From Pseudomonadota bacterium (GTDB lineage Bacteria; Pseudomonadota; Gammaproteobacteria; Burkholderiales; JAKAFK01), in contig JAJYKK010000005.1 of assembly GCA_021788645.1 (NCBI GenBank), positions 16,375-80,374 of the forward strand: a stretch of 64,000 bases of DNA. Reading direction: 5' to 3'. Positions 54,081 through 64,000 of this stretch are shown here, piece by piece. Both the position numbers and the translations under genes were made by a program. The notes below the pieces were generated by a model. It saw nothing but the letters and a program-made list of their open reading frames with translations, was not told the origin of the DNA and did no database searches. Every line of letters starts with the position of its first letter. The first letter of the stretch is position 1.

Positions 54081-55262
54081 TCACGCCTCGCGCGGCAATG
54101 CCCTCACCATGAGGACGCCCGGGACTGCGCGGATCGCCTCGATCACGTTCGGCGGAATGCGGCTGTCGGTGTCGACCAGGGTGTAGGCCATTTCCCCTTT
54201 GGACTTGTTCACCATATTGCTGATATTCAATCCCGCCCGCGCCATCGCCGTCGAGATCTGCCCCACCATGTTGGGGACGTTGGCATTGGCGATGGCCACC
54301 CGGAAAGGCGACTCGCGCGCCATCGTGATGTTGGGAAAGTTGACCGAGTGGAGGATATTCCCGTGCTCGAGGTAGTCGGCGACCTGATCGACGACCATCA
54401 CGGCGCAGTTCTCTTCCGCCTCCTGGGTCGAGGCCCCCAAGTGCGGCAGGGCCACCACGCCGGCCTGGCCCGCGAGTCGTCGCGAGGGAAAATCGCACAC
54501 GTAGCTTTTGAGCGTCCCGCTCGCCAAGCCCGCCAACACCGCCTCCTCATTCACGATCCCTTCGCGCGCGAAATTGAGGAGGATCGTCCCCTTCCGCATC
54601 AACGCGACGCGTTCCGCATTGACGAGATCGCGCGTAACGTCGAGCAGGGGCACATGCAAGGTGATGAAGTCGCTGTTTTTCATGACCTCGTCGATGGTCG
54701 CCGCGCGCCTCGCCTGCGACGGCAGGCGCCAAGCGGCCTCCACCGTGATCTCCGGGTCGTAGCCAAGGACATTCATGCCCAGCCGGATGGCCGCTTCCGC
54801 GACCAGGCTGCCGATGGCGCCCAGGCCGACGATCCCCAGCGTCCGATTGGGCAACTCGATCCCCGCGAACCGCTTCTTTCCGCTTTCGACGTGCTTGTGG
54901 ATCGCCGCATCGTCCCCCGTCAGGCTCTCCACGAAGGCAAGCGCCGGAATCAGGTTGCGCGCGGCCATCAGCATGCCGGCGATGACCAGCTCCTTGACGG
55001 CGTTGGCGTTCGCGCCGGGCGCGTTGAACACGGGCACGCCACGAGCGCTCATCAGCTTGACCGGAATGTTGTTGGTGCCTGCGCCGGCCCGCCCAATGGC
55101 CTGGACGCAAGCCGGGATTTCCATCTCGTGCATGTTCTGGGAACGCACCAGAATCGCATCCGGTTCGGTCACCTCGGGGCCCACGGCGTATTCCGCAGGG
55201 AAACGACTCAAGCCGTTGGACGAGATCTGGTTCAGGGTCAGGATGCGCTGGGGTTTAGCCAT
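54081..55262 (-). CDS. serA: D-3-phosphoglycerate dehydrogenase
   Basis: A 393-residue enzyme that starts serine synthesis. The NAD-binding [13 protein letters not shown], the catalytic Arg, Glu and His (His in LPHLGAS) and a C-terminal ACT domain for serine feedback are visible. The start ATG at 55260-55262 overlaps serC by 8 nt; the upstream in-frame extension is serC in another frame. serC-serA overlap shows coupled expression of two consecutive serine enzymes. Confidence 0.95.
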   Translation of the reverse strand: MAKPQRILTLNQISSNGLSRFPAEYAVGPEVTEPDAILVRSQNMHEMEIPACVQAIGRAGAGTNNIPVKLMSARGVPVFNAPGANANAVKELVIAGMLMAARNLIPALAFVESLTGDDAAIHKHVESGKKRFAGIELPNRTLGIVGLGAIGSLVAEAAIRLGMNVLGYDPEITVEAAWRLPSQARRAATIDEVMKNSDFITLHVPLLDVTRDLVNAERVALMRKGTILLNFAREGIVNEEAVLAGLASGTLKSYVCDFPSRRLAGQAGVVALPHLGASTQEAEENCAVMVVDQVADYLEHGNILHSVNFPNITMARESPFRVAIANANVPNMVGQISTAMARAGLNISNMVNKSKGEMAYTLVDTDSRIPPNVIEAIRAVPGVLMVRALPREA

Positions 55263-56337
55263 GTTTCTTCTCAAATTCGCCCATGAAATCGACCAGCGCC
55301 TGGACGCCCTCCATCGGCATCGCGTTATAGATCGACGCGCGCATGCCGCCCACCGACCGATGCCCCTTGAGCTGCACGAGCCCGCGCGCCTTCGCCTGCT
55401 GCAGGAACTCGCCATCCAGCGCGGGATCCTTGAGCGTGAAGGGGACGTTCATGAGCGACCGATTGAGCTTCGCGGTCGGGCAGTGATAGAAACCCGAACG
55501 GTCGAGATATTGGTACAGGAGCGCCGCCTTTTGGGCATTGACCTTGAGCATCTGTTCCAGCCCGCCGTTGCGGGAAAGCCACCGGAATACCAGCCCAGCG
55601 ATATAGATCGCATAGGTCGGCGGGGTATTGTACATCGAGTCGTTGTCGGCGTGGACCTTGTAGTCGAACATCGTGGGCGTCCCCGGAATCGTCTCGCCGA
55701 TCAGGTCCTCCCGCACGATCACGAGCGTCAAGCCGGCCGGACCGATGTTCTTCTGCGCGCCGGCATAGATGAGGCCGTAGCGGGAGACATCGATGGGGCG
55801 CGAAAGGATGTTCGAGGACATGTCGGCGACCAGCGGAACCGCCCCTGTCTCGGGGACCCAATGAAACTCCACCCCACCGATCGTTTCGTTCGGCGTGTAA
55901 TGGACGTAGGCCGCCTCGGGATCAAGCCGCCATGCGCCCTGCTCGGGCGCATAGGAGAAATTGGCGTCGGCCGAGCTCGCCGCGACATTTACGGTGCAGT
56001 AGCGCCCCGCCTCCTTGATCGCCTTCTTGGACCATTCGCCGGTGTTGACGTAATCCGCCCCCTTCTTGCCGCGCAGCAGGTTCATCGGGACCATCGCGAA
56101 CTGACTCGAGGCGCCCCCTTGCAGAAACAGCACCTTGTAGTTCGCGGGGATGCGCAGGAGCGCGCGCAGGTCGGCTTCCGCCTGCGCCGCGATCGCCATG
56201 AACTCCTTGCCGCGATGGCTCATCTCCATCACGGACATGCCCGCCCCTTGCCAATTGACCAATTCCTCCCGCGCCTGCTCCAAGACTTCCAGCGGCAGCG
56301 CGGCTGGTCCAGCGCTGAAATTGTAGATCCGTTCCAT
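55255..56337 (-). CDS. serC: Phosphoserine aminotransferase
   Basis: A 360-residue PLP enzyme that makes phosphoserine (and 4-phosphohydroxythreonine for pyridoxal phosphate). The N-terminus [12 protein letters not shown] and the PLP-lysine region [13 protein letters not shown] are diagnostic. The start ATG at 56335-56337 gives the standard N-terminus. It follows gyrA by 69 nt, an order conserved in many gammaproteobacteria. Confidence 0.96.
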   Translation of the reverse strand: MERIYNFSAGPAALPLEVLEQAREELVNWQGAGMSVMEMSHRGKEFMAIAAQAEADLRALLRIPANYKVLFLQGGASSQFAMVPMNLLRGKKGADYVNTGEWSKKAIKEAGRYCTVNVAASSADANFSYAPEQGAWRLDPEAAYVHYTPNETIGGVEFHWVPETGAVPLVADMSSNILSRPIDVSRYGLIYAGAQKNIGPAGLTLVIVREDLIGETIPGTPTMFDYKVHADNDSMYNTPPTYAIYIAGLVFRWLSRNGGLEQMLKVNAQKAALLYQYLDRSGFYHCPTAKLNRSLMNVPFTLKDPALDGEFLQQAKARGLVQLKGHRSVGGMRASIYNAMPMEGVQALVDFMGEFEKKHG

Positions 56338-56406
56338 CGATCGCCCTCTCGTGATTAGCCCATCGGTTCGCACCCGCCGCGTGCGAAAACGCGCGGCGGG
56401 CATGCG

Positions 56407-58965
56407 TCACTCGCCTTCCTCGGCGCCTTCCTCTTCCGTCTCCACGACCCGCTCCAGCCCGGCAAGCGTTTCGGCCTTCCCCAGGCTGATCAAGGTGACC
56501 CCCTGCGTCGATCGCCCCATTTCACGAATCTCGGACACGCGCGTGCGGATCAGCACCCCGCTCGTCGTGATCAGCATGATTTCGTCCTCCGCCCCCGCAA
56601 GCGCCGCCGCCACGACCCGCCCATTGCGGGGCGAGGTCTGAATCGCGATCATCCCCTGGGTGCCGCGCCCATGCCGCGTATACTCAGCGATCGGCGTGCG
56701 CTTGCCGAAGCCGTTCTCGGTGGCGGTCAACACCGACTGGGTCTCGTCCGCGGCCACCAGCGATGCGATCACGCGGCTGCCTTCCGGGAGCCGCATCCCG
56801 CGCACGCCGCGCGCGCCGCGCCCCATCGCCCGCACGTCGGTTTCCGCGAAACGCACGGCCTTCCCGGCATCGGAGAACAGCATCACATCGTAGCCGCCGT
56901 CGGTGATCGCGACCCCAACCAGATAATCGCCCTCATCCAGCGTGACGGCGATGATACCGCTCGCGCGCGGACGCGAAAATTCCGACAGCGGCGTCTTCTT
57001 GACGGTGCCTTGCGCCGTCGCCATGAACACGAAGCGGTCCTCGTCGAAGGACTTGACCGCCAATACGGCGTTGATCTTCTCGCCGTCCTCGAGCGGGAAC
57101 ATGTTGACGATCGGCTTCCCCCGCGCGGCACGGCTGCCCTGCGGCACCTCGTACACCTTGAGCCAGTAGACCCTCCCGCGGTTGGAGAAGCACAGGATGT
57201 AGTCGTGGGTATTGGCGACGAAGAGGTTCTCGATGAAATCATCCTCCTTCGTCGCCGCCGCCTGCTTCCCGCGCCCGCCCCGCTTCTGCGCCCGGTAGTC
57301 GGACAGGGGCTGCGACTTGATGTAGCCGCCATGGGACAAGGTCACGACGACGTCCTCCGGCGTGATGAGGTCCTCCAGGCTCAGGTCCTGCGCGTTCTCG
57401 ACGATCTGACTGCGGCGCGCATCGCCGAACTGCTCCTTGATGGCCGTGAGTTCGGCGACGATGATCGCGGTGATCCGTTCGGGACGGGCCAGGATATCGA
57501 GAAGATCGGCGATCCGGTCCATGATTTCGCGATACTCGGCAACGATCTTGTCCTGTTCGAGCCCCGTCAGGCGCGCCAGGCGAAGATCCAGAATGGCTTG
57601 CGCCTGCGCCTCCGACAGGTGGTATCCGCCGGCGCTCAACCCCAAATCCGCTCCCGCGCCCTCGGGCCGCGATGCGCCGCTTTGCGCCCGCGCGAGCATT
57701 GCCTCCACCAGGGGCGAGCGCCAGGCGCGCGCCATCAGCTGCTCCCTGGCCACGGCGGGCGTGGGTGCCGCCTTGATCAGGCTGATCACCTCATCGACGT
57801 TGGACAGCGCCACCGCCTGTCCCTCCAGGATATGGCCCCGCTCGCGCGCCTTCCTCAACTCGAAGACGGTTCGGCGGGTCACCACCTCGCGCCGGTGCCG
57901 CAAGAACGCTTCCAGCATCTGCTTCAGATTGAGCAGACGCGGCTGATTGTCGACCAGGGCCACCATGTTGATGCCGAAGGTGTCCTGCATCTGCGTCTCT
58001 TTGTACAGATTGTTCAGCACAACATCCGGCACCTCGCCGCGCTTGAGCTCGATGACCACGCGCATGCCCGATTTGTCCGACTCGTCGCGCAGGTCGGAGA
58101 TGCCCTCGATGCGCTTCTCGCGCACCAGTTCGCCAATCTTGATCAGGAGGTTGGCCTTGTTGACCTGATAGGGCAGCTCGTCGACGATGAGCGCTTGGCG
58201 GCTGCCCTTCTCGATGTCTTCCACGTGCGTCTTGGCCCGCATGACGACGCGCCCGCGTCCCGTGCGATACCCCTCCTTGACGCCCGCCGTCCCGTAAATG
58301 ATCCCAGCCGTCGGAAAATCGGGGGCGGGGATCATCTCGATGAGTTCGTCCAAGCCCAGCTCCGGATTCTTCAGGAGCGCGAAGAGCGCATCCACCACCT
58401 CGCCCAGATGGTGCGGCGGAATGTTGGTCGCCATGCCCACGGCGATCCCCGAAGACCCATTGATCAGCAGGTTGGGAATCCGGGCCGGCAGGATCAGGGG
58501 CTCGTGCTCCGAGCCATCGTAGTTGGGGCCGAAATCGACCGTCTCCTTGTCGATGTCGGCGAGGAGCTCGTGGGCGATCCGCGCCATGCGGATTTCCGTA
58601 TAGCGCATCGCCGCCGCGTTGTCGCCGTCGACCGAGCCGAAGTTGCCCTGCCCGTCGATCAGCGGATAGCGCAACGAGAAGTCCTGGGCCATGCGCACGA
58701 TCGTGTCGTAGACCGCGGTATCGCCATGGGGATGATACTTACCGATCACATCCCCCACCACGCGGGCCGACTTCTTGTAGGCCTTGTTCCAGTCGTTCGA
58801 CAGCTCATGCATCGCGAACAAGACGCGCCGATGGACCGGCTTCAGGCCATCCCGCACGTCCGGAAGCGCCCGGCCGATGATCACGCTCATGGCGTAATCG
58901 AGATAGGAGCGGCGCATCTCTTCTTCCAGACTGACCGGCAGCGTCTCTTTTGCGAATTGTTCCAT
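56407..58965 (-). CDS. gyrA: DNA gyrase subunit A
   Basis: An 852-residue subunit that cleaves and rejoins DNA during negative supercoiling. Active-site Tyr122 (RYTEI), the quinolone-resistance region [10 protein letters not shown] (Thr83 and Asp87 in E. coli numbering, no offset) and the C-terminal GyrA box QKRGGRGK are present. Thr83 in place of Ser83 is natural in some species such as Pseudomonas. The acidic tail is short. It is the first gene of the long minus-strand array, with the ompA-like gene divergent upstream. Confidence 0.98.
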   Translation of the reverse strand: MEQFAKETLPVSLEEEMRRSYLDYAMSVIIGRALPDVRDGLKPVHRRVLFAMHELSNDWNKAYKKSARVVGDVIGKYHPHGDTAVYDTIVRMAQDFSLRYPLIDGQGNFGSVDGDNAAAMRYTEIRMARIAHELLADIDKETVDFGPNYDGSEHEPLILPARIPNLLINGSSGIAVGMATNIPPHHLGEVVDALFALLKNPELGLDELIEMIPAPDFPTAGIIYGTAGVKEGYRTGRGRVVMRAKTHVEDIEKGSRQALIVDELPYQVNKANLLIKIGELVREKRIEGISDLRDESDKSGMRVVIELKRGEVPDVVLNNLYKETQMQDTFGINMVALVDNQPRLLNLKQMLEAFLRHRREVVTRRTVFELRKARERGHILEGQAVALSNVDEVISLIKAAPTPAVAREQLMARAWRSPLVEAMLARAQSGASRPEGAGADLGLSAGGYHLSEAQAQAILDLRLARLTGLEQDKIVAEYREIMDRIADLLDILARPERITAIIVAELTAIKEQFGDARRSQIVENAQDLSLEDLITPEDVVVTLSHGGYIKSQPLSDYRAQKRGGRGKQAAATKEDDFIENLFVANTHDYILCFSNRGRVYWLKVYEVPQGSRAARGKPIVNMFPLEDGEKINAVLAVKSFDEDRFVFMATAQGTVKKTPLSEFSRPRASGIIAVTLDEGDYLVGVAITDGGYDVMLFSDAGKAVRFAETDVRAMGRGARGVRGMRLPEGSRVIASLVAADETQSVLTATENGFGKRTPIAEYTRHGRGTQGMIAIQTSPRNGRVVAAALAGAEDEIMLITTSGVLIRTRVSEIREMGRSTQGVTLISLGKAETLAGLERVVETEEEGAEEGE

Positions 58966-59236
58966 GGCTCAAATTTTTATATCAAAAATCAGGACAATAA
59001 AAGCGGAATTCTACCATGCCGGGGACCCGTGCGCGAGACCGGGCCGACTTGCACTCCATGAGGCAAATGCTAGGGTTAAAGAGGGGGCTCCTGCCACTGC
59101 GCTTGAATCCGGAGCGAATCGGGCGCGCCGCCCCACCCGAGCCGCCCCTCCAACTCGCGGGTGCGCGGCTGTCCGTCCCGCCGTTCTCAGTTGCCGCTCG
59201 ATCGCCGCGGCAGTCTTTATGCAAGAAGGCCATAAC

Positions 59237-59905
59237 ATGAAGACATCATCGAAATTGCTCGCATCCTCGTTGTTTCTTCTGGGCATGCCCTGGGTCATGG
59301 CTCCTGCGCATGCGCAGGATCTCTCGGGCTATCTGCGCGATTCATCGGGCCATGTCGTCACGGACGCCTATGGCGATTGCTGGAAGACCGGCCATTGGAC
59401 GCCTGCCCTCGCAACCCCGGAATGCAGTCCCGAGGCCGTTCGGGCGCCGGCGCCCCCGACGCCGACCGCGCCCCCGGCCCCTTCCGCGGCGCCTGTGGTA
59501 ACCTTCCGGACCGAGACGCTGTTCGACTTCAATCGCGCACACCTGCGCCCGACCGGGAGACAGGCACTGCGCCACCTGGCGGGCCAGGTGCGCGCGCAGG
59601 ATCCGAACGCGACGCTGGTCGTCAGCGGGTACACGGACCGCATCGGCGGCGATGCCTACAATTTGCGGCTCTCGGCACGCCGGGCGGCCTCGGCCAAGGA
59701 CTACCTGGTCTCCCGGGGCATCGGCGCCAACCGCATCGAAACGAGGGCCATGGGCAAGGCGGACCCGATCGTCTCCTGCGGTGACGTTCCGGGACCCGTC
59801 AACCACACCAACGCCGCCCTCATCCGGTGCCTGCAGCCCAACCGACGGGTCGTCGTGCGGATTCGCGCACCGCAGGCGGGTGGCGCGTCCGCGCAAGGCC
59901 AATAA
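59237..59905 (+). CDS. OmpA-family peptidoglycan-binding outer-membrane protein
   Basis: A 222-residue exported protein: signal peptide (about 1-26, ending AHAQ), a short conserved block with SYGDCW-like sequence (DAYGDCWKTGHWTPA), a Pro/Ala-rich linker and an OmpA C-terminal domain (about 88-215). GYTDRIGGDAYNLRLSARRA contains the Asp and Arg that bind diaminopimelate in OmpA domains. It lacks a full N-terminal barrel. The start ATG 59237 follows AAGAAGGC; an open frame from 58964 is not supported. It is monocistronic, divergent from gyrA. Confidence 0.9.
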   Translation: MKTSSKLLASSLFLLGMPWVMAPAHAQDLSGYLRDSSGHVVTDAYGDCWKTGHWTPALATPECSPEAVRAPAPPTPTAPPAPSAAPVVTFRTETLFDFNRAHLRPTGRQALRHLAGQVRAQDPNATLVVSGYTDRIGGDAYNLRLSARRAASAKDYLVSRGIGANRIETRAMGKADPIVSCGDVPGPVNHTNAALIRCLQPNRRVVVRIRAPQAGGASAQGQ

Positions 59906-59986
59906 GGTCCCGCCCGCGTCGGCGAGGGTGGCGTGCCGGCGCGGCCGCCCCCATCCCTGGTGGCACAGCCAGCGCCTTGCTAGAAT

Positions 59987-61375
59987 ATGCGGATGACAGC
60001 AGCCGAACCCCTGCATGCGGACGCCATCATCGAGACCCGGTGGCTCATTCCCGTCGAACCGGCGGACGCGGTTCTCCCGCATCACAGTGTGGTCATCTGC
60101 GCCGGTCGAATCCGCGACATCCTTCCTACCGCTGAAGCGCGAACGCGCTATGCCGCCCCGACGCGCGTTCAGCTGGAGCACCATGCGCTTCTGCCCGGGC
60201 TCGTGAATGCGCACACGCACGCCGCAATGACGCTTTTGCGCGGACTCGCCGACGATCTGCCGCTCATGGAATGGCTGAAGGGCCACATCTGGCCCGCCGA
60301 AAGCGAGCATGTGTCCCATGCATTCGTCCACGATGGCACCTTGCTTGCCTGCGCTGAGATGCTGAAGGGTGGAACCACCTGTTTCAACGACATGTATTTC
60401 TTTCCGGAAGCCGCCGCGCTGGCCGCCTTAAGGATCGGGATGCGGGCCTCCATCGGGGTAATCGCCATCGATTTTCCCACCCGTTATGCGCCCGACGCGG
60501 CAGCGAGCCTGAGCCAGGGACTTGCCACCCGTGACCGCCTGCGCGACGAGCCGACCCTGAGTTTCTGTCTCGCCCCGCACGCGCCCTACACGGTCGGCGA
60601 TCAGACGCTGGAACAAGTCCTGACGTACTCGGAACAGCTCGACCTGCCCATCCACATTCACCTGCATGAGACGCAAGACGAGATCCGCCACGGCATCGCC
60701 ACGTTCGGCGCACGACCCCTGAGTCGCCTGCAAGCGCTTGGCATGATTAGCCCGAACCTGTTGGCGGTTCATGCCGTGCATCTCGAGCCGCAGGAGATCG
60801 CGCTTCTCGCAAGCCACGGGGCCCATGCCGTCCACTGCCCGGCGTCGAACCTGAAGCTGGCGAGCGGCTTTTCGCCGGTCGGGGAGATGATTCGCCAGGG
60901 GCTCAACGTCTGCGTGGGCACGGATGGTGCCGCCAGCAACAATCGGCTCGACATGTTCGGCGAGATGCGGCTCGCCGCCTTGCTGGCGAAGGCGGTCGCC
61001 GGCGCCGCCGATGCGCTGCCCGCCCATCAGGCCATTCGCATGGCCACGCTCGGCGGGGCGCTCGCTTTGGGGCTGGGAGAGAACATCGGCTCGCTGGTGC
61101 CCGGCAAGGCCGCGGACATGGTCGCCGTCGAGCTGTCGGAGGTCGAGATGCTGCCCTGTTATGACGTCGTCTCCCATCTCGTCTATGTGGCCGGCCGCGA
61201 GCATGTCACGCACGTTTGGGTCGACGGCCAGCTGCGCGTCGACCAAGGTCGGTTGACCGGGGTGGATCCCTTTGAGCTGCGGGCCATGGCGAGCGCCTGG
61301 CATCATCGGCTCGCGTCCGCGCCCCAGGCACGCTCGCCCGCACCACCTTCAGCTGCCCGCCAAAAGCGCCTATAA
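59987..61375 (+). CDS. mtaD: 5-methylthioadenosine/S-adenosylhomocysteine deaminase
   Basis: A 462-residue amidohydrolase of the TRZ/ATZ group. Metal and catalytic motifs are NAHTHAAMTLLRG (HxH), HLHETQDE and GTDGAASNNRLDM. It deaminates MTA or SAH, by-products of SAM use. mtaD-ubiG-mupP is a conserved gammaproteobacterial neighbourhood. ATG 59987 and ATG 59993 are both possible starts; neither has a clear Shine-Dalgarno, and a TAGAAT lies directly upstream. Confidence 0.9.
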   Translation: MRMTAAEPLHADAIIETRWLIPVEPADAVLPHHSVVICAGRIRDILPTAEARTRYAAPTRVQLEHHALLPGLVNAHTHAAMTLLRGLADDLPLMEWLKGHIWPAESEHVSHAFVHDGTLLACAEMLKGGTTCFNDMYFFPEAAALAALRIGMRASIGVIAIDFPTRYAPDAAASLSQGLATRDRLRDEPTLSFCLAPHAPYTVGDQTLEQVLTYSEQLDLPIHIHLHETQDEIRHGIATFGARPLSRLQALGMISPNLLAVHAVHLEPQEIALLASHGAHAVHCPASNLKLASGFSPVGEMIRQGLNVCVGTDGAASNNRLDMFGEMRLAALLAKAVAGAADALPAHQAIRMATLGGALALGLGENIGSLVPGKAADMVAVELSEVEMLPCYDVVSHLVYVAGREHVTHVWVDGQLRVDQGRLTGVDPFELRAMASAWHHRLASAPQARSPAPPSAARQKRL

Positions 61376-61744
61376 TCGCCGGCAACATTGATCCGGGCCG
61401 GCGCGTCGCGCAGGAAGCTTCGGCAGCAGGATGCGCCCCGCCATCGCCTGCCCGGACCATCGGCAAAGGCGCGTTTCGCGAAGCGCACGCACCATCCGGG
61501 GACGAGCGCCGGAACCGGCCCCCGCCGTCGTTCTGAGGCCAGGCGCCGTAACCTGCTTGCGCAGCCTTGCGCCGGGTTGGCGAGCGGCTGACGAACGGAG
61601 ATGGGTCGACGGCCACGCGACGGACAGATCGAAACGACGCACTCCGGGATGGTTCCTAGTCCCGGGGGATGCTAAGGGGTCACGCCGGACCAGGCAGAGG
61701 GGCGAAGGGCTCGGCCGTCGCTCACAAGGACGGCATGGGAAGCC

Positions 61745-61773
61745 CTATCCCCCAAGGACTTTCCTCGGGGCGC
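61745..61773 (+). repeat. Imperfect hairpin repeat R1
   Basis: Reads CTATCCC, then a CCCC-a-AGG-acttt-CCT-c-GGGG hairpin, then CGC. It matches R2 at 61962-61988 in most positions when two small gaps are allowed. Function unknown. Confidence 0.5.
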
Positions 61774-61961
61774 TGCCCCATGCCGCGGCGAGCGGGCGCC
61801 GGTATGCGACCTTGGAGGGGGGAGCGCCATATGGCAGCGATACCCTCGCAAGACGCGTGCCGCGCAACCCGCCGGCAGCCGGGAATGACGGGCACCTTGT
61901 TTCGATGGGCCAACCTGAGGAAGGCCGCGCGTGGACAGACACCGACCCAAGAGATCAACCG

Positions 61962-61988
61962 CTATCCCGGGGACTTCCTCCGGGGCGC
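61962..61988 (+). repeat. Imperfect hairpin repeat R2
   Basis: Second copy of the CTATCCC-GGACTT-CCTC-GGGGCGC pattern, 217 nt after R1. Its stem uses CCCGG/CCGGG, so pairing is preserved although the stem bases changed, which hints at selection on structure. Confidence 0.5.
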
Positions 61989-62082
61989 GGTCGTCGCCCT
62001 ACCCTCCCCGTGTCGGGGGAGCTTTCATGCGCATACTGATGACGGATGCAAGCGCATCCCCCATACCCAAGAGGATTCGGCC

Positions 62083-62784
62083 ATGACCACCAACGTAGAT
62101 CCCGCCGAGGTCAGCAAATTCAGCGAACTCGCCCACCGCTGGTGGGACCCGAACAGCGAATTCAAGCCCCTGCACGATATCAATCCCCTGCGTCTGGACC
62201 ACATTGACGGCATGGCCGGGCTTCCCGGCAAGCAAGTCCTCGATGTCGGTTGCGGCGGCGGCATCCTTGCGGAGAGCATGGCCGCCCGGGGTGCGCAAGT
62301 GACCGGCATCGACCTGTCCGAGAGGGCCCTCGAAGTCGCCAAGCTGCATCTGCTGGAAAGCGGCCGCGAGGTGGTCTATCGCGCGATCTCCGTGGAAGCG
62401 CTGGCGCAGGAGCAACCGGCCCACTTCGACCTGGTGACCTGCATGGAGATGCTGGAACACGTCCCCGACCCCGCCAGCGTCGTCCATGCCTGCGCGCAAC
62501 TCGTGAAGCCCGGGGGATACGTGTTTTTTTCCACCCTCAACCGGAACTTGAAGGCCTATCTTCTGGCGGTGCTGGGCGCCGAGTACCTGCTGCGACTCCT
62601 GCCGCGCGGAACCCACGAGTATGGGAAGTTCCTAAAACCCTCGGAGCTCGCCCGTTTCTGCCGCAGTGCGGCCCTCGATATCGAATCGGTGATCGGCATG
62701 ACCTATAATCCCTTGTCCAAGACCTATCGGTTGAGCGATGACACGGATGTCAACTACATCTTGTCCAGCAGGCGCAGTGCCTGA
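62083..62784 (+). CDS. ubiG: UbiG, bifunctional ubiquinone O-methyltransferase
   Basis: A 233-residue SAM-dependent enzyme that carries out both O-methylations in ubiquinone synthesis. [11 protein letters not shown] at the N-terminus, motif [17 protein letters not shown] and the C-terminal NYILSSR are typical of UbiG. The start ATG 62083 follows GAGGA at 62071-62075 with a 7-nt gap. It overlaps the mupP-like gene by 8 nt. Its presence implies ubiquinone-based respiration. Confidence 0.95.
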   Translation: MTTNVDPAEVSKFSELAHRWWDPNSEFKPLHDINPLRLDHIDGMAGLPGKQVLDVGCGGGILAESMAARGAQVTGIDLSERALEVAKLHLLESGREVVYRAISVEALAQEQPAHFDLVTCMEMLEHVPDPASVVHACAQLVKPGGYVFFSTLNRNLKAYLLAVLGAEYLLRLLPRGTHEYGKFLKPSELARFCRSAALDIESVIGMTYNPLSKTYRLSDDTDVNYILSSRRSA

Positions 62785-63454
62785 CGAATCGGCGCGCCCA
62801 CGGGCGTTCGAGGCAGTGCTGTTCGACCTGGACGGCACGCTGGCCGACACTGCTCTCGACCTGGGGTATGCGCTCAATCTTCAGCGGGCCCGTCACGGCC
62901 TCCCGCCCATGGACGCGCAGACCGTGCGCCCGCATGCATCGCACGGCACGCCCGGGCTCCTGGGCATCGGCTTCGGGATCTCCCCGGACGATGCCTCTTT
63001 CCGCACGCTGCGAGAGGAATATCTCGCCCTGTACGAGGCCAATCTCTCGCGCAAGACCCGGCTTTTCCCGGGAATGGAGACCGTGCTGGAGACGCTGGAG
63101 CAAAAGGGCATCCGCTGGGGCATCGTAACGAACAAGCCGGCGCGCTTCACGCTCCCCTTGCTCGAGGCGCTCAACCTGTCGGCTCGCGCCGCCTGCGTGA
63201 TCAGCGGCGATACCTGTCGCAACGCAAAGCCCCATCCCGAGCCCCTGCTCCGGGCCGCCCAGCAGCTTGGCGCCGATCCTGCGCGTTGCCTGTATGTGGG
63301 GGATGCCGAACGTGATGCGCAAGCCGCGCGCGCGGCGGGCATGCCGGCCATCATCGCGGGCTACGGCTATCTCGGCGCAGGTGACCAACCGGAGCGCTGG
63401 GGCGTCGACGGCATCCTCGATGCACCCGCCGACCTCTTGACTTTTTTGCCTTAA
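62777..63454 (+). CDS. mupP: HAD phosphatase, MupP-like (N-acetylmuramic acid 6-phosphate phosphatase) or Gph
   Basis: A 225-residue HAD-family phosphatase: nucleophile motif [13 protein letters not shown], then TNKPARF, then KPHPEPLL and VGDAERD. It would usually be named phosphoglycolate phosphatase, but its location just after ubiG and blocks such as TNKPxRF and the GYGY..W.. end resemble Pseudomonas MupP, which acts in peptidoglycan recycling. The name is therefore an informed inference. The start is GTG 62777 within the end of ubiG (8-nt overlap). Confidence 0.8.
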   Translation: MPDESARPRAFEAVLFDLDGTLADTALDLGYALNLQRARHGLPPMDAQTVRPHASHGTPGLLGIGFGISPDDASFRTLREEYLALYEANLSRKTRLFPGMETVLETLEQKGIRWGIVTNKPARFTLPLLEALNLSARAACVISGDTCRNAKPHPEPLLRAAQQLGADPARCLYVGDAERDAQAARAAGMPAIIAGYGYLGAGDQPERWGVDGILDAPADLLTFLP

Positions 63455-63538
63455 GCCGTAATCCTATGGGCTGATTGAAGCCGCGCGGGAACTTTTGGCC
63501 GCGACGGACTGACTAACTCGATACAAGTTTTACCCCAT

Positions 63539-63898
63539 GGGGGCGACCCGGTTTCGACGTGGGTTGCGAAGCAGCGCAGGGCATACCGAGGACCAGTTCC
63601 CTCGTAAATCTACTGGAAATCAATAGTCGCAAACGACGAAACTTACGCTCTAGCCGCTTAATCGGCTGGACTCCGCACCGTTTTTCTCATGGGACGGGCC
63701 GGGCAACCGGCGGCGGAGTCATTCACATGAGATCGTGCCATGCAGGGTTACTTTGGATGGCATTAAACGCAAGGTGACTCGCTCGGCAATAGCCTGTCGG
63801 TTGGCGCTTGCCGGGTTAAATCAAACAACACGACTAAGTATGTAGAACTGCCTGTAGAGGGCTTGCGGACGGGGGTTCGATTCCCCCCGCCTCCACCA
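63539..63898 (+). ncRNA. ssrA: Transfer-messenger RNA (tmRNA)
   Basis: A one-piece tmRNA of 360 nt. The 5' GGGGGCG pairs with 3' CGCCTCC before the encoded CCA end (63896-63898). The T-arm GGGGGTTCGATTCCCCCC is clear. The tag reading frame starts with GCA at 63629 and encodes ANDETYALAA, ending TAA at 63659-63661; this closely resembles E. coli ANDENYALAA. It rescues ribosomes stalled on truncated messages and marks the products for proteolysis. Confidence 0.97.
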
Positions 63899-63904
63899 AT
63901 AATG

Positions 63905-63936
63905 AAACCCCAACCGTTCTCGGTTGGGGTTTTTTC
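63905..63936 (+). terminator. Rho-independent terminator of ssrA
   Basis: AAACCCCAACCG (63905-63916) pairs perfectly with CGGTTGGGGTTT (63921-63932) around a TTCT loop and runs into a T-tract. It begins 7 nt after the tmRNA CCA end. Confidence 0.93.
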
Positions 63937-64000
63937 TTGCCTGATCGCGCCGGTTCCCGCGCGTTCTTGGGGGTTCCTGCGGAAGCCTGCGGACTACGCA

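Larger units (their letters stand above)
61376..62082. other. 707-nt non-coding region with repeated hairpins upstream of ubiG
   Basis: No frame here resembles a known protein, although an open frame from 61669 runs into ubiG. The region holds several strong inverted repeats: CCGGGA/TCCCGG (61644-61649/61660-61665), a hairpin pair described separately at 61745 and 61962, and CCCCG-tgt-CGGGG (62006-62018). A degenerate similarity also links 61600-61629 and 61904-61939 (GATGGG, GGCC, CGCG and GGACAGA in the same order). It may encode a structured RNA or hold a decayed element. Confidence 0.45.

Noticed and set aside
56671..59061. 796-codon open frame on the plus strand
   Set aside because: Antisense shadow of gyrA without family resemblance.
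63559..63777. 72-codon frame inside ssrA
   Set aside because: It lies within the tmRNA gene in a frame other than the tag and is not conserved coding sequence.
63840..63898. A separate tRNA gene at the 3' end of ssrA
   Set aside because: The T-arm and acceptor belong to the tRNA-like domain of tmRNA; its 5' acceptor strand is at 63539.

Overview
This is a GC-rich proteobacterial chromosome segment with dense, often overlapping genes. The set of families (Rnf, LapA/LapB, UbiG next to a MupP-like phosphatase, the serC-pheA-aroA-cmk-rpsA-ihfB order, a one-piece tmRNA) indicates a gammaproteobacterium. The Pel operon, the nickel-free hydrogenase-4-like complex and the small cytochromes would suit an acidophilic or sulfur/iron-oxidising chemolithotroph such as Acidiferrobacter, but that genus is a guess from gene content.

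Layout. (1) 1-4983, plus strand: the end of an rnf operon (rnfD partial, rnfG, rnfE), an unknown 138-residue gene, nth, a FIST-domain gene and a DUF1841 gene. (2) 4994-5649, minus: two coupled monohaem cytochromes c. (3) 6036-7925: an EAL-CBS-GGDEF protein. (4) 8539-16380, plus: hyfBCEFGI-like genes for a membrane complex whose large subunit lacks every nickel-binding cysteine, followed by a cobalamin adenosyltransferase. (5) 16350-19704, minus: manC, a GGDEF gene and cysM, tightly packed. (6) 19947-23206, plus: a secreted phosphoesterase and a di-haem cytochrome c peroxidase. (7) 23605-36041, plus: a complete pelABCDEFG exopolysaccharide operon in which PelB is encoded by two genes. (8) 36569-38389: a CLC chloride channel/antiporter with CBS domains in DNA that looks less GC-rich, followed by a repeat and a strong terminator. 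(9) 38796-58965, minus: a methyltransferase, LPS heptose genes (hldD, hldE kinase), ugd, pyrF, lapB, lapA, ihfB, rpsA, cmk, aroA, tyrA, DAHP synthase, hisC, pheA, serA, serC and gyrA. (10) 59237-63454, plus: an OmpA-like gene, mtaD, ubiG and a mupP-like gene, then ssrA (tmRNA) with its terminator.

Functional links. Cyclic di-GMP appears three times: a dual EAL/GGDEF protein, a GGDEF protein beside GDP-mannose synthesis, and the PelD receptor with an intact RxxD site. With manC, ugd and the heptose genes this makes the window rich in surface-polysaccharide functions. Two ion-coupled membrane redox systems (Rnf and the Hyf-like complex) lie within 16 kb of each other. The minus-strand block is a long housekeeping array running from gyrA through serine, aromatic amino acid and nucleotide synthesis to ribosomal protein S1 and LPS control.

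Most unusual features: a 49-bp hairpin element present twice in opposite orientations (15163-15211 and 38370-38418, one mismatch) that resembles an IS200/IS605 right end or TnpB omega-RNA scaffold without any tnpB nearby; the nickel-less Hyf-like complex; the split PelB; and a 707-bp non-coding region upstream of ubiG with repeated hairpins. No CRISPR array, complete insertion sequence, prophage or separate tRNA gene was seen.
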